The position numbers and the translations under genes were made by a program. From Benincasa hispida (taxonomy: Eukaryota > Streptophyta > Magnoliopsida > Cucurbitales > Cucurbitaceae), in the NCBI RefSeq assembly GCF_009727055.1, contig NC_052359.1:63769440-63833439 (forward strand): a stretch of 64,000 nucleotides of DNA, given 5' to 3'. This document shows positions 48,601 through 58,586 of this stretch, one piece after another. The stretch's first letter is position 1; the number at the start of each line of letters is the position of its first letter. A model generated the notes under the pieces. The model ran no database searches and had not been told where the DNA came from. It worked only from the letters and a program-made list of their open reading frames with translations.

Positions 48601-51600
48601 TTAAATTATCTTTTAATTTATTATTATTATGATTTCGAAGGGGACAGTGAAGCTCGTTTTCCAACCTGGGGAAGAGGGACGTGGTGGGGCTTACTATATG
48701 GTAAAAGAAGGCGCTGTAGAGGAGGTGAAAGGTATATTTGGATTACATGTCGCACAAGATATGACAGTAGGAGTAATTGGTTCAAGGCCTGGTCCATTTA
48801 CGGCCTGTAGTGGTAGGTTTTTGGCCACAATCCAGGGAATTGGTGGTCGTCAAGCAACAGATTCGCTTCTAGCCATGTCTTCCGCTATTATCTCTCTTCA
48901 ACACATAATTTCTCGAGAAACAGATCCTCTTGATTCCAGGGTAATCTTCTCTACCCCAAATATAACATCTATTATATTCTTCAAATTGTTTCTCTTTTCT
49001 TTTTTTTTTTCTTTTTGAAATAAAATATAATCTCCGTGATTTGGTTATAGTTTTCATTTAGTTCATATGTTTCAAAATATCACATTTTTACCTATTTAAC
49101 ATTTTGAGTTTAGTTTCTATTTAATCTTAAAGTTTAAGATGTTATATTTTTACCCTTAAAATTTCTTAGTTTAATTTTCAATTAATTGTGATAAAAATAT
49201 TAATAATTTAGTAATTACTTAGTAGAAATTTGTTAATACTGAGGGCTAAAAGTTGGCACATTAGTAAGACCTCAAGCCTCAAGAGTAGAAAATTGTTAAT
49301 ATTTAGAGAGAGATTTTTTTTCATGCGCTGATGGAGCTCTTAATTAAGAGTAGTCAAGATTGACCCACTCTTTATTTGTCACAAGTCGTTAATTGTTATC
49401 TATAATATCTCTTATTTTCTACTTATTTGTTATTTTTTTATTATTATTTTGAGTTAAAAATATGTTTGTGGAAAATCCAAACCCTATACCATTTCGTGAA
49501 AGTTTAACGTCAATTGAACTAACATGAAATAGTATAACTTTAGAATCACATCAAGTGCAATGATTTAGAGAGCGATTTTACTAGTTAATAAGGGATTTAA
49601 CATAAAAGAAAAAACTTTTCAATAATAAAAAATGATACTAAAAATTCAACAAATAGATACGACATAACAAATAGGCAAAAGTGAGCTCCATTTGATTATG
49701 TTTGTTCTTATTTATCAATATTTTGTAAGCATAATGAAATGTGGGATCTACTTCGAATTCTGTAATCAAAGAAGGTGATCTGATTGAAAAATTGGGGGTG
49801 CCCAATTTGATAGCGTTTGAAATTTAAGTGGGGCCTACTAGCCATTATCATTATTGTTATTATTACTATTACAGATATTGTTATTGTTACTGTATCAAAA
49901 TTATGAATTTGCTATATTTATTGTTATTGTTACTGTTATCGTTATCGCTAGGATTTAACAGTAATAGTAACAGTAATGCCAATAGTAACAATGAAAAATG
50001 CGAGATTTGTAATTCTAGGTAAACATGATCAAAATAATCTAATTATGTTTGCGGTTCATACTTATTATGATTGATCTATCAATGAATTTTATTACTATTA
50101 CACCACTTTTCATCATGGTTTGGTAAATGTGGCCTTAAAACGTTTTTAGTAAAGCATCTAACTAATTTGATTTTAGTTTAGAAATGTTTTGATATGTTTG
50201 ATAGTAATTTTGAATGAAACAAAATGGTTACGAAACATTCCCTTAGATTTTGGTTGGCAGCTTTAGGATGAAGTTGTTGGGAACATTTTGAAAATTGAAC
50301 AAACAGCATATTCGTTTTTGATAGGTAATCAGTGTAGGATTCGTCAAGGGTGGCGAAGCAGGAAATGTGATAATACCCGAAACCGTGACATTTGGAGGTA
50401 CTTTTCGAAGCATTGCATTGGAAGGTCTTTACAACCTTAAGCAAAGAATTCAAGAGGTAACAAGCTCCCACCTTGTGTTCCTAGATTGACAATATTTTAT
50501 ATTTGGATCTACACTTTATCACTCATAACCTAAGCTATCACGACCAACTTTTCATTCCATTTAGGATTTGTTAGCTTAAATATACTTTACTTAATTTAGG
50601 TATATATCATCGATCAAGAGGTTAGATATGTTAAACTATTTAAATTATAATACATATCATTAAAGTATAAGCTATTTATGTGATCTAATTCAGAATGGTC
50701 AAATTTTGATAGAACACATGGGAACAAACTCCATGATGTCAGATTCATTGACTAAAGGTATACCACCTAAAGTTTTTTTCATGAGCATGTTGCTCACATG
50801 AGTATTAGTCACTTTGTGAAAGTTTGTTATTAAGGATGTTCTTTGACCATAATTTGTTTATTTTTCATATAGAATAAAGTTGATGTTTATGTTTTATTAT
50901 TTGAACTTGTTTATCATGCATGCAGTTAAGCAAATACGGTTTAGAATAAGTTTTTAAGAATAAGTTCACTAAGGAATTTGGACCAGTTGGAAACAAGCAT
51001 GATCTAGTTCACTTTGCATGTAGTTTCTATGCTATCCATCTAATTAATTAAACCTATTTGAGTATAGACTTAATGGGTAGAAGCCCATTCCATGTTAATT
51101 AGGTTTTAATGAAAACCCTAATTGAACTTGTAACAAAAGAGATCTTAGGGCTATGGTTCTCAATATACACACTCAATCTTTCTTGAATCCCATTTAGAGA
51201 GAAAACCCACTAAGGGTATTCTGAGTTTTGGTTGAAAAAGACAATAGTCATCTTTAAGTTATCATCATCTTGAAGCTATCATAAATCTCAAAAATGGAAT
51301 CCGATATGTTATTTATTCTTGGTAATTTGGCATGAATGATGCTAAGGTTAATCTATTCAATATAGATTTAAAGTAATTATGCTTACACGATAATCAATCT
51401 CTCCACCTCCAAATGTTGTTGAATTTTTTTTTTTTAAAAATATGGTTTCGTTTGATAACAATTTTGTTTTTGTTTTTGTTTATTTAAAATTTATTTGGTT
51501 TTTCTCTCACTTTTTCAATTATGGTTTTCACCTTTATTAAAGAAATACTTGGATTCTTAGTCATTTTTAAAAACACAAATAAGTTTTTATTTTATTTTTT

Positions 51601-53006
51601 GTGTTTTCAAAACTTAGTTTGGCTTTTGCAACATTAGTAGATAATAGAGAACAAAACATAAAATTTATGGTGAAAGTAGTATTTATAAGCTTAATTTCTA
51701 AAAAATGGTTATCAAATGTAGGGGTGTTCAAAATATCCGGTAACCCAACCAACCTGGACTACCCAACCCAAACCACAAGGGTTGGGTTGGGTTAGATTTT
51801 ATTTTGGGTTCGGTTGGGTTAAAAATGTTAAAAAAATATTAAAATCAGGTTGGGTCTGGGGTTACCCCATTTCAACGTCGGGTCAGGTCAACCCGACCCG
51901 ACCCGAATATATATATATAAAAGTTAAAAAAAAAGACAGAACTAGTGACCCAACCCGGCCCAACCTGGAAATTTTGGATTGGGTTGGATTGGGTTGACCC
52001 TCCAAAAAAGAACTAATAGAGTTCATTATTAGCTAATCCCACAAAAATCTTCCAACTCGGCCCAATCTGGACTATGTACACTCCTAATCAAACGTATTAG
52101 TGTTGGTTTTTGAGGTTTGGATTTGGTAACATTTGGGTTAATGAGTTTTTCAAACTTGACATTCTAGCTAATTTTGAGTTTGATAGCATTATGATGGTGC
52201 CTTAGTTTCTTAGTAATTACCAACAAAAAGTTGGTGTCACACTATTATATTATTAGAAAAAATATATTTTGATTTGTTTTAGAAAAACTCTTTAGTAAGA
52301 AGGGGGAAGGTTGGGAGGAGGGAGAAGACTAGAAAAAGAATAGAGAAAGAAAAAACAATCAAAATATTTATTTAAAAAAACACATTTTAAAAAATAAAAA
52401 TAAATTATCACATCAATTTTCTATTAATTAATAAACGAAAAACTAAGCAACAACCAAAATACTATCAAATTCAAACTTCAGCGACTAAAATCTGGATTTA
52501 AAAGATCAAAGATTAAGATGTGCTACCAAACTTAAAGCTCATGAACCAAAAGCGTAATTTTGGTCTAGGATTTATGATAGAAGGAATTGTGTTGGTTTAA
52601 TTAAGTGGAATGATCCCACCAGGTGATAAAGCTTCAATCAGCTGTTCATCAGTGTAGAGCCACTGTAGACTTCATGGAAGAAAAGGCAAGGTTCTACCCA
52701 CCTATTATCAATGACCAATCATTATACAACCATGTAAAGAAGGTTGGACAACATTTACTTGGAGGCCCATCAAATGTGCTTCATCTTCCTAACACCATGG
52801 GAGCAGAGGACTTCAGCTTCTACTCGCAACACATTCCTGCTGCATTTTTCATGATCGGAGCTAAGAACATTACGATGGATTCCGGAATACCGTTGCACTC
52901 GCCGTACCTTGTCCTTGATGAACAAGTTCTTCCACTTGGAGCTGCTCTTCATGCTGCTGTTGCAATTTCTTACTTAGATCAACATCATCATGTGCCCAAT
53001 AATTAA
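45668..53006 (+). CDS. ILR1-like IAA-amino acid hydrolase (M20D), upstream copy, satellite-domain motif lost
   Basis: Exons 45668-46018, 46138-46263, 48641-48940, 50325-50456 and 52623-53006, all GT-AG and phase 0, give 430 residues. The family releases free auxin (or jasmonate) from amino acid conjugates in the ER, using a dinuclear Mn site. A signal peptide covers about residues 1-20. Metal ligands are present: CGHDVH (Cys135, His137), GEEG (Glu171), FGLH (His195) and GIPLHSPY. Compared with its neighbour at 58.6 kb, Ala139 of CGHDAH is Val. In exon 3 (48847-48867) the segment [14 protein letters not shown] is replaced by GGRQATDSL with a net in-frame loss of five codons. That removes the satellite-domain His of M20 enzymes. 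Introns 2-4 are swollen by transposons. No KDEL-like ER signal ends the protein. Splicing and frame are intact, so it may be expressed but impaired or neofunctional. Confidence 0.88.
46400..48150 (+). mobile_element. copia-type LTR relic inside intron 2 of the upstream hydrolase gene
   Basis: It aligns in the same orientation with the solo LTR at 31031-32776: 'gggttgactcaatagcaccgactcaataagcc', 'caagacagaattcacgcctaccc', 'ggatcagtagaacttaaggagcaagac', 'ggattaatttaatatttgatattaaattaatta' and 'gattcaaaggtatcttcaaaagttagt'. It explains most of the intron's 2.38 kb (the other gene's intron 2 is 308 bp). Its ends are too decayed to place precisely. Confidence 0.65.
49020..49170. repeat. 'gtttctatttaatctt' dispersed repeat in intron 3
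   Basis: Phrases like 'gtgatttggttatagttttcatttagttcatatgtttcaaaatatcacatttttacc' match the arms of the fold-back element at 6.60-7.19 kb. It contributes to the larger intron 3 of the upstream hydrolase. Confidence 0.45.
49841..50010. repeat. trinucleotide-type inverted repeat (tta ttg tta / taa cag taa) in intron 3
   Basis: A left part rich in 'ttattgttattactattac...ttgttattgttactgttatcg' is followed by 'aacagtaatagtaacagtaatgccaatagtaac', its near reverse complement. The stretch could form a hairpin. It is open on the plus strand but repetitive, so not a gene. Confidence 0.6.
50623..51400 (+). mobile_element. copia LTR relic in intron 4 of the upstream hydrolase gene
   Basis: It starts 'gttagatatgttaaac' and carries 'tagacttaatgggtagaagccca...ttaggttttaatgaaaaccctaattgaa...agatcttagggctatgg' and 'ctattcaatatagatttaaagtaattatgcttac'. 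The LTR at 33.1-33.5 kb reads the same way on its minus strand. No internal region is present, so it is a solo LTR or fragment. Confidence 0.55.
51719..52086. mobile_element. hAT-type MITE with 8-bp target duplication in intron 4
   Basis: The element starts TAGGGGTGTTCA and ends TGTACACTCCTA, imperfect inverted ends. Flanks are ATCAAATG (51711-51718) and ATCAAACG (52087-52094), seven of eight bases identical. The interior is built of 'gggttgggtt', 'cgacccgacccg' and 'caacccggcccaacc' tracts. It belongs to the same family as 15703-16292, but is shorter and G+C-richer, suggesting a different subfamily. Confidence 0.75.
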
Positions 53007-53869
53007 GAGGGATTTCATTTGACACAACAACAATGTCTCAGCTTGTTGAGCCATCGTCGCATGTGGTGCTCGAGGTCACCACTCCCTGGTTTAAACCAAG
53101 TAGGTTTTTTCTACTACCGGTGTTACGTTGTCTCGTCTCGAAGATGACCTGTGTAGCCTGTGGGTATGTAATTTAAACATATATAGATCTTTGAATGTAT
53201 GTGTGTGTATATATATATATATATATATTTTTTTTTTTTTTAAAATAATAACAAAAATAAATAGGGAGGGGAAATATATTTTCTATCCCCATTCGTGTTT
53301 TGCTCATGAGAAATTTTCCTTCCACCCCTCGCTCATTCCCTGCTTAGACATAGTCTCCATCTCGTTAGGGGCAAGGGCTTGATGCAGCGAAAAAAATGGA
53401 TATATTAGTGTTTATTTAATTTATGAAGTTTTAAAATTTTTATCACAGATCTACCAAGTACAAATTTTAAAATTATGGGTTATTTTAGATATGAACTCAA
53501 AAACTAAATATAGAAACTAAGTTCACGAATAAAAAATGTGTCTTACTTAAAAGTCAACTTTAAAGCTTGTAAATATAGTAATTTAAATCATAAATTTTAA
53601 TAAGTGAATCAATTCCTTTTAAAAATCCTTAATATGGTATTTTTCACACGTGTATATGATTTATTTAAATGTATATTAATGTTATATTAAAGAGAAATAA
53701 TATAATCCAATAGATAAAAAAAAAACTTAGGAAAAGTTATTTTTCATCTTCTCTCTCCTATTTTTCTCCATTACTTTAAGGAAAAAAAATGTCGATTGCA
53801 AAAATAACAATCAGATCCAAAATAATAATAGATGTAGAACAAGAATAAACATATTAGGGATATGATACA
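53007..53869. other. 3' flank of the upstream hydrolase gene
   Basis: The 3' untranslated region follows the TAA. A (TA)n run (53209-53228) and poly(T) lie at 53.2 kb. The C/T-rich stretch 'ccttccacccctcgctcattccctgc' near 53.32-53.34 kb is unassigned. No further gene is seen. Confidence 0.4.
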
Positions 53870-54825
53870 TAATTAGCGTCAGATATCACTAATAGCAGCT
53901 ATCAGTGATAGCTATATAGATAAATGACTAAAAAACCCATATGTAGCCACCATTTCACGCTTCTTCTTCCGATTTTTTGAAACTGAAAACTATCAACTAA
54001 TAGCAGCTATCAATGATAGTTACTGATAGCTGCTATTAGATGCTATCATTGATAGCTGCTATCAGTGATAACTTTCATTTGGAGAAATATTAATACAACC
54101 TTAAAATAGTAACACTTGGAATCAAACTCGAAATACTAACACCTAAGGCTATCGGTGGATATCAATGATAGACTTTTATAAGTAGTTATCAACTTTTGAA
54201 AGGAAACTATCATATTTCAAATATTAACATTTAAAATTATAAATGATAGAAGTTTATCAATGAGAGGTCTATAAGTGACTATATATGATATTTACCTAAG
54301 TCATATCACCAATATCACATTAATATCATTCCTTTTATTGATATATACCTAAGTCATATCGCTGATATACGGATATCATTAATAGCTTCAATCAGTGGCT
54401 ATCAATGATAGACTTTCGTCGATATATGGATATCACCTAAGTTCTATCATCGATTTCACTAATATCACTTATAACGTAGTTATCAGTGATAGCTTTTATC
54501 ATTGATAACATACTATTAGAGATAACTTCTGTCATTCATTTTTACCATTAAATAATATGTCATCATTGATAGTTTCTATCACGGATAACATGCCATTAAT
54601 GGTAACTTTAGGCATTCCACTTACACTTTAGTTTGAGATTCAACTTTATTAATTAAATTCACTAAGTTGGCTATCAATTATAGACTTCTATAAGTGGCTA
54701 TTAACTGTGAAAAAAATTATTGAAGATTAAACTATCAATGATAGAAAATATTAATGACTATCACTGATAGACTTTCATTGACTTTCATTAATGACTATCA
54801 ATTTTGAAAAATTAACACTCAAAAC
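53870..54825. repeat. dense field of TATCAnTGATAG palindromes
   Basis: More than twenty variants of 'ctatcagtgatag', 'tatcattgatag', 'atatcactaatag' and 'agcagctatcagtgatagc' are packed into about 0.95 kb, many as near-perfect 12-14-nt palindromes. The same kind of sequence resumes at about 55.98-56.11 kb on the far side of the CACTA fragment, so the field was originally continuous. No coding content. Confidence 0.75.
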
Positions 54826-55174
54826 CACTACTACAAAATCTACATTACTTGACACTTGTAGTTTTTAATTACTTGACGTTTCTATGGAAAAAACGTCAAG
54901 TATTATGATTTTAGACAAAAAAAAGTCAAGTAAAAGGGTTAAAAAAGCGGAGATTGAAGGAATATTTCGGATATTTTCACACGAATCTTTACTTGACATG
55001 ATTTTCGTGTCAAGTAATATAAGGTCTTACTTGACACATTTCACGTGCAAGTATAAGAAGCTGAAACATGTCAAGTATAAGAAGCTCTTACTTGACATTT
55101 TTTCCGTATCAAGTAAAAGGGTTAAAAAAGCGGAGATTTACGGAATATTTCAGATATTTGATAGGCCTCCAATT

Positions 55175-55560
55175 TGGTAGGCGAATCATATAGCATTTGG
55201 TAGTTCTAGGTAAGCGAACGCGGGGTCTTCGTGGGCGATCATCTAGTGTTACTCAGCGATCGTGTAGCCGAGCTTAGCGATCGTATAGCATTTGGTAGGC
55301 GATCATATAACATTGGGTAGGCGATCGTATAACATTTTTTTACTCAACGATCGTGTAGCATTTGGTAGGCGATCGTATAACATTTTGTTACTTAGCGATC
55401 GTGTAGCCGAGCTCAGTGATCATATAGTATTAGGTAGGCGATCGTATAACATTTTGTTACTCAGCGATCGTGTAGCAGAGCTCAGCGATCGTATAGATAA
55501 TTTAAGTGATCGTATAGTATTTTGTAAACGATCGTTTGGACTTGTTAAGCGATCGTCTAG
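55175..55560. repeat. GCGATCGT minisatellite inside the CACTA fragment
   Basis: About a dozen copies of GCGATCGT (with variants GTGATCAT, ACGATCGT) occur in alternating contexts 'tagca(t)ttggtaggcgatcgtataacat' and 'ttactcagcgatcgtgtagccgagct'. The composite period is near 60-80 nt. CpG and GATC density is far above the neighbouring DNA. The open frame across it is repeat-generated. Confidence 0.8.
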
Positions 55561-55809
55561 TCTCTATTTGTTTATTAATATTTTCACGCGAATCTTTACT
55601 TGATATTTTTTTAATGTCAAGTAAAATATAAAAAAAATTACCTAAGAATATTTTTTTCTTACTTTAATGAAAAGCCCTAGATTGTCTCTATTTGTCTATT
55701 AATATTTTCACGCGAACCTTTACTTGATATTTTTTTTAATGTCAAGTAAAATATAAAAAAAATTACCTAATAATATTTTTTTCTTACTTTAATGAAAAGC
55801 CCTAGATTT
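55561..55809. repeat. 124-bp tandem duplication
   Basis: Copy 1 (55561-55684) and copy 2 (55685-55809) are nearly identical from 'tctctatttg' to 'gccctagatt', each with one TTACTTGATA...TGTCAAGTAA inverted pair. The few differences indicate a fairly recent duplication within the CACTA end. Confidence 0.85.
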
Positions 55810-55980
55810 ATAACTTCATTTTCTCCATTTCTCTCCTTCCCCAAACCCTTGGTCGTCTGCATTTCTCCTAGTTGCTTTTGCCCGCATTTCTCTAGTTCGT
55901 CAGTGTTGCTGTCCGTGGTTGTCCGCTGTCAGTGGTGTCGTCTGGTGGGTCATCCGCTGCTAGTGGCTGTATTGGGAAAC

Positions 55981-57689
55981 TTTTATCATGATTACAATAA
56001 TAGACTTTTATCACTACCTAAATTCAATATCACTAATACATGAATATGACTGATATTTATCTAAGTTCTATCACTAATATCATTAATAATTTATATTATC
56101 AAGACACAAATATTATGGTACACCAATACACAGATATTTCAATTTGTGTCATTCATTTTGGGCTATCTATGCCATTTTTTGTGGTTTATTTATGATAGAC
56201 ATCGTACTCTTAAAGTCCTATAAAAAGAGGAAAAAAAACTATTGACCTGTTTAGTATCATTCACATTTCTCATTTTTTGAGAAATAAACTTGTTTAATAA
56301 ATTATCGTTTCTTATTTCAAACTTTTAAGAAATGTTTCTAAAAATGGTGTAAATTTCTGGACTAAAAAAGTAGTTTATTTCAAATTCGTTTTCATTTGCT
56401 ATTTATATTTGATATTTTGTTATAATAACTAAACTTGATAATTGCCTTGTTAGTGCTAAGTTACTTATGAATTAGGTACTTTCAAATTTTGGATACGAAA
56501 CTCAATTTCATAATTCTTATGAAAAAAAAGAAGAAACAAAAATCAGATAAAGAAAAAAAAAAGAGAAGAAGTAAAAAATGGAGAAAGAAGGGAAGAAGAA
56601 GGAAAGTAAAGAAAATAAGAAAAATAGAAAAAGAAAGGAATGAAGCAAAAATCGGAGAAAAGAAAGAAAATAAAGGAAAGAAGCAAAAATCGAAAAAAAG
56701 AAAGAAAATAAAAAACAAAAATAAAAAAATGAAAGGGAAGATGAAGTGTGCAACAAGACAAGATAAGAGCAATCAAAATTAGAAATTAGAAAAAATTTAA
56801 AAGTTGATTAGTCAATACTTCCATATTTGCAGATATTTTAGAGAGATGATTCATTTTTAAAATTTTCCCTTATTTACCATCTATTGCAAATATCCCAAAA
56901 AAAAAAAAAAAAAACTTATGCCATATTGTTTCTCCATAATCCAGTAAGAATAATTTTATGTAGTTGATAAAAAAATTATGGTGTTTGGCATGAAGTAAAA
57001 TTGATTTTAGAAAAATTTAAAATCATTTCAAATTGATTGTGAAAGAATTAGTTCATAGGTGACTTTTGTTAAGTGATTGACCAGAAATCAGTTCCAAAAT
57101 GGTTATCTAATTCATTTTTTTTATTAAAATATTGTTTGTTAGCTATTTGTGAAATCAATTTTTTTAAAATTTAAATACTGAAACAAAAGATGACATGCAT
57201 TGTCTGCCATTAAATTGTTAATAAAACAAACAATCATATATTTTTTGAATTTTCTTTTAATATCTCTTATAAACATTTACCTTACTCAAAATATCAACCA
57301 TGCATATATGAATTTAGTAATAAAATAAACAGAAATGGGTATTTATCATAATTATTTAGTTAAATGATAATTTCTTAAATAGAGAATACAACTTTTAGTA
57401 ATTCGATAACTCTAAATTCACTTTTAGAACCAAATATAATAATTCAAAATCATTTTTAAATATTTTGAAAATCACTTTAAAAGTTTGGAACCAAACATAA
57501 ATTTGATTGTTTAAAAATTAATTTTACAAAATCAATTGTACCCAAATCTTTTTTTCTAAAATCACTACTCTAAACTCCAAATCAAATAAGGAGAGACAGA
57601 ACATCATTTGGAAAATAATAATTTCATATCAAACAACAACCCTTTATAGGAGGCAAAAGCTGCAATGGAATGAGTTATATATCAAAATC
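55981..57689. other. gene-free region: palindromic repeat remainder, purine tract, AT-rich DNA
   Basis: 55981-56110 continues the TATCA repeat field. From there to the LINE relic the DNA is AT-rich, with a poly(A) run at 56898-56914. Phrases such as 'aaaatcatttcaaattgattgtgaaa' and 'aaatcactttaaaagtttggaaccaaacataaatttg' suggest a decayed inverted-repeat element at about 56.97-57.6 kb. Confidence 0.4.
56520..56750 (+). repeat. about 230-bp polypurine (GA/AAAG) tract
   Basis: Almost only A and G on the plus strand ('aaaaagaagaaacaaaaatcag', 'gaagggaagaagaaggaaag'), with a partial repeat of 'gaatgaagcaaaaatcggagaaaagaaagaaaataaaggaaag'. It generates Lys/Glu-rich and Phe/Leu-rich open frames that are not genes. 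Confidence 0.8.
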
Positions 57690-58075
57690 TATTAAGTCTT
57701 AAGAAGGGAATGCCGCAGACCCTTTATGTTTGTTTTGCAAGAAAGATTGGAAGTTCGCATCTTAAGCCTTTTGTTCTAAAAAGTTGGCCAAGAACATTTG
57801 GCTTAAATTCTTCCCTAATATGCGGTCTCTATTTATGATGTTCAGATCTTTCTAGCATCCTTTGGAACTTTGGAATGATATGGTTAACAATCATGAAGAG
57901 GAGGAATGAAGCAAGCCGATTGCAATTTTGTGGTACATTTGGAGCTACCAGAACTCTATTAAGATCGATGGGTCAAAAGATTTGTGGGAGGTTTTGTATA
58001 GAAATGTTGATTGGCCTCTTGATTGGAGAGCCTATTGAACCATGTTTTGTGGAGCCTCACCTAGTTTAACAAGTG
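57690..58075 (+). pseudogene. LINE reverse transcriptase C-terminal (zf-RVT-like) relic
   Basis: In broken frames the sequence reads 'AADPLCLFCKKDWK', 'KNIWLKFFPN', 'LWYIWSYQNSIKI' and 'WKDLWE'-like pieces. This is the order Cys-x2-Cys, Trp-Leu-Lys and Trp-x-Ile-Trp, characteristic of the zinc-binding segment after plant LINE reverse transcriptases. Stops and frame changes interrupt it. The assignment is by motif pattern only. Confidence 0.5.
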
Positions 58076-58586
58076 GAAGATGAATATTTATGCTTCTTAT
58101 AACAAGGAGATGTGTTGTAGTGGAGTGGGATGGGTAGTGTGTGACTCTTTCACGTCTTGTTTATATGTGTAATAGGGATACTCACTATGTAGGGTGTAGT
58201 TGGATTTAATGAAGTTTGAGCTTTGGTTATCATTCTCGTGATTTGTTAATTGATTCCTTTTGCCCCTTGAAGTGTGTTTTAATAATTTTTTTAGAAAATA
58301 TTTAATATTAAAAAAATCTAAAATTTTAGAGGTATAAATTGATTCTTAGAAAAAAAAAAAAAAAAAAAAAATCAATATCAGATACTAACTTCACTTTATT
58401 TTCCCCCTTTTATCTTTTATTTTTCCAAACAAACATCAGATGTTACGTCAGATGTGATGTTTAAAAATTCACTCCACCCAATCTATGAATAAAAAACGAA
58501 TTCTCTCCAATCAAGTAGTTGAGAGTTCCTGAGGTTTCTTCATCAGATTCTTCAAACTTACAACCAATTTGATCACAGGAACTCCC

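Larger units (their letters stand above)
54826..55980 (+). mobile_element. left end of a CACTA (En/Spm) DNA transposon, truncated
   Basis: It starts with the terminal CACTACTACAAAA. The subterminal zone has at least six inverted pairs of TTACTTGAC...GTCAAGTA spaced by 10-20 nt, as expected for transposase-binding subterminal repeats. A CpG-rich minisatellite and a 124-bp tandem duplication follow. At 55.79-55.98 kb 'aaagccctagatttataacttc' and a C/T-rich 'tctccatttctctccttcc' look like the start of the element's transcribed part. No right-hand TIR or transposase is present. The tail joins the TATCA repeat field abruptly at about 55981. Confidence 0.75.

Noticed and set aside
53870..54825. CRISPR-like array because of many short palindromic repeats
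   Set aside because: Spacing and repeat length are irregular, repeats overlap and diverge, and the DNA is plant nuclear.
55292..55603. 103-codon frame with repeated 'GRRSYNILLLSDRVAELSD'
   Set aside because: Translation of the GCGATCGT minisatellite in the CACTA end; the repeat is at DNA level.
56482..56782. Lys-rich and Phe-rich frames on both strands
   Set aside because: Low-complexity polypurine tract without any domain.
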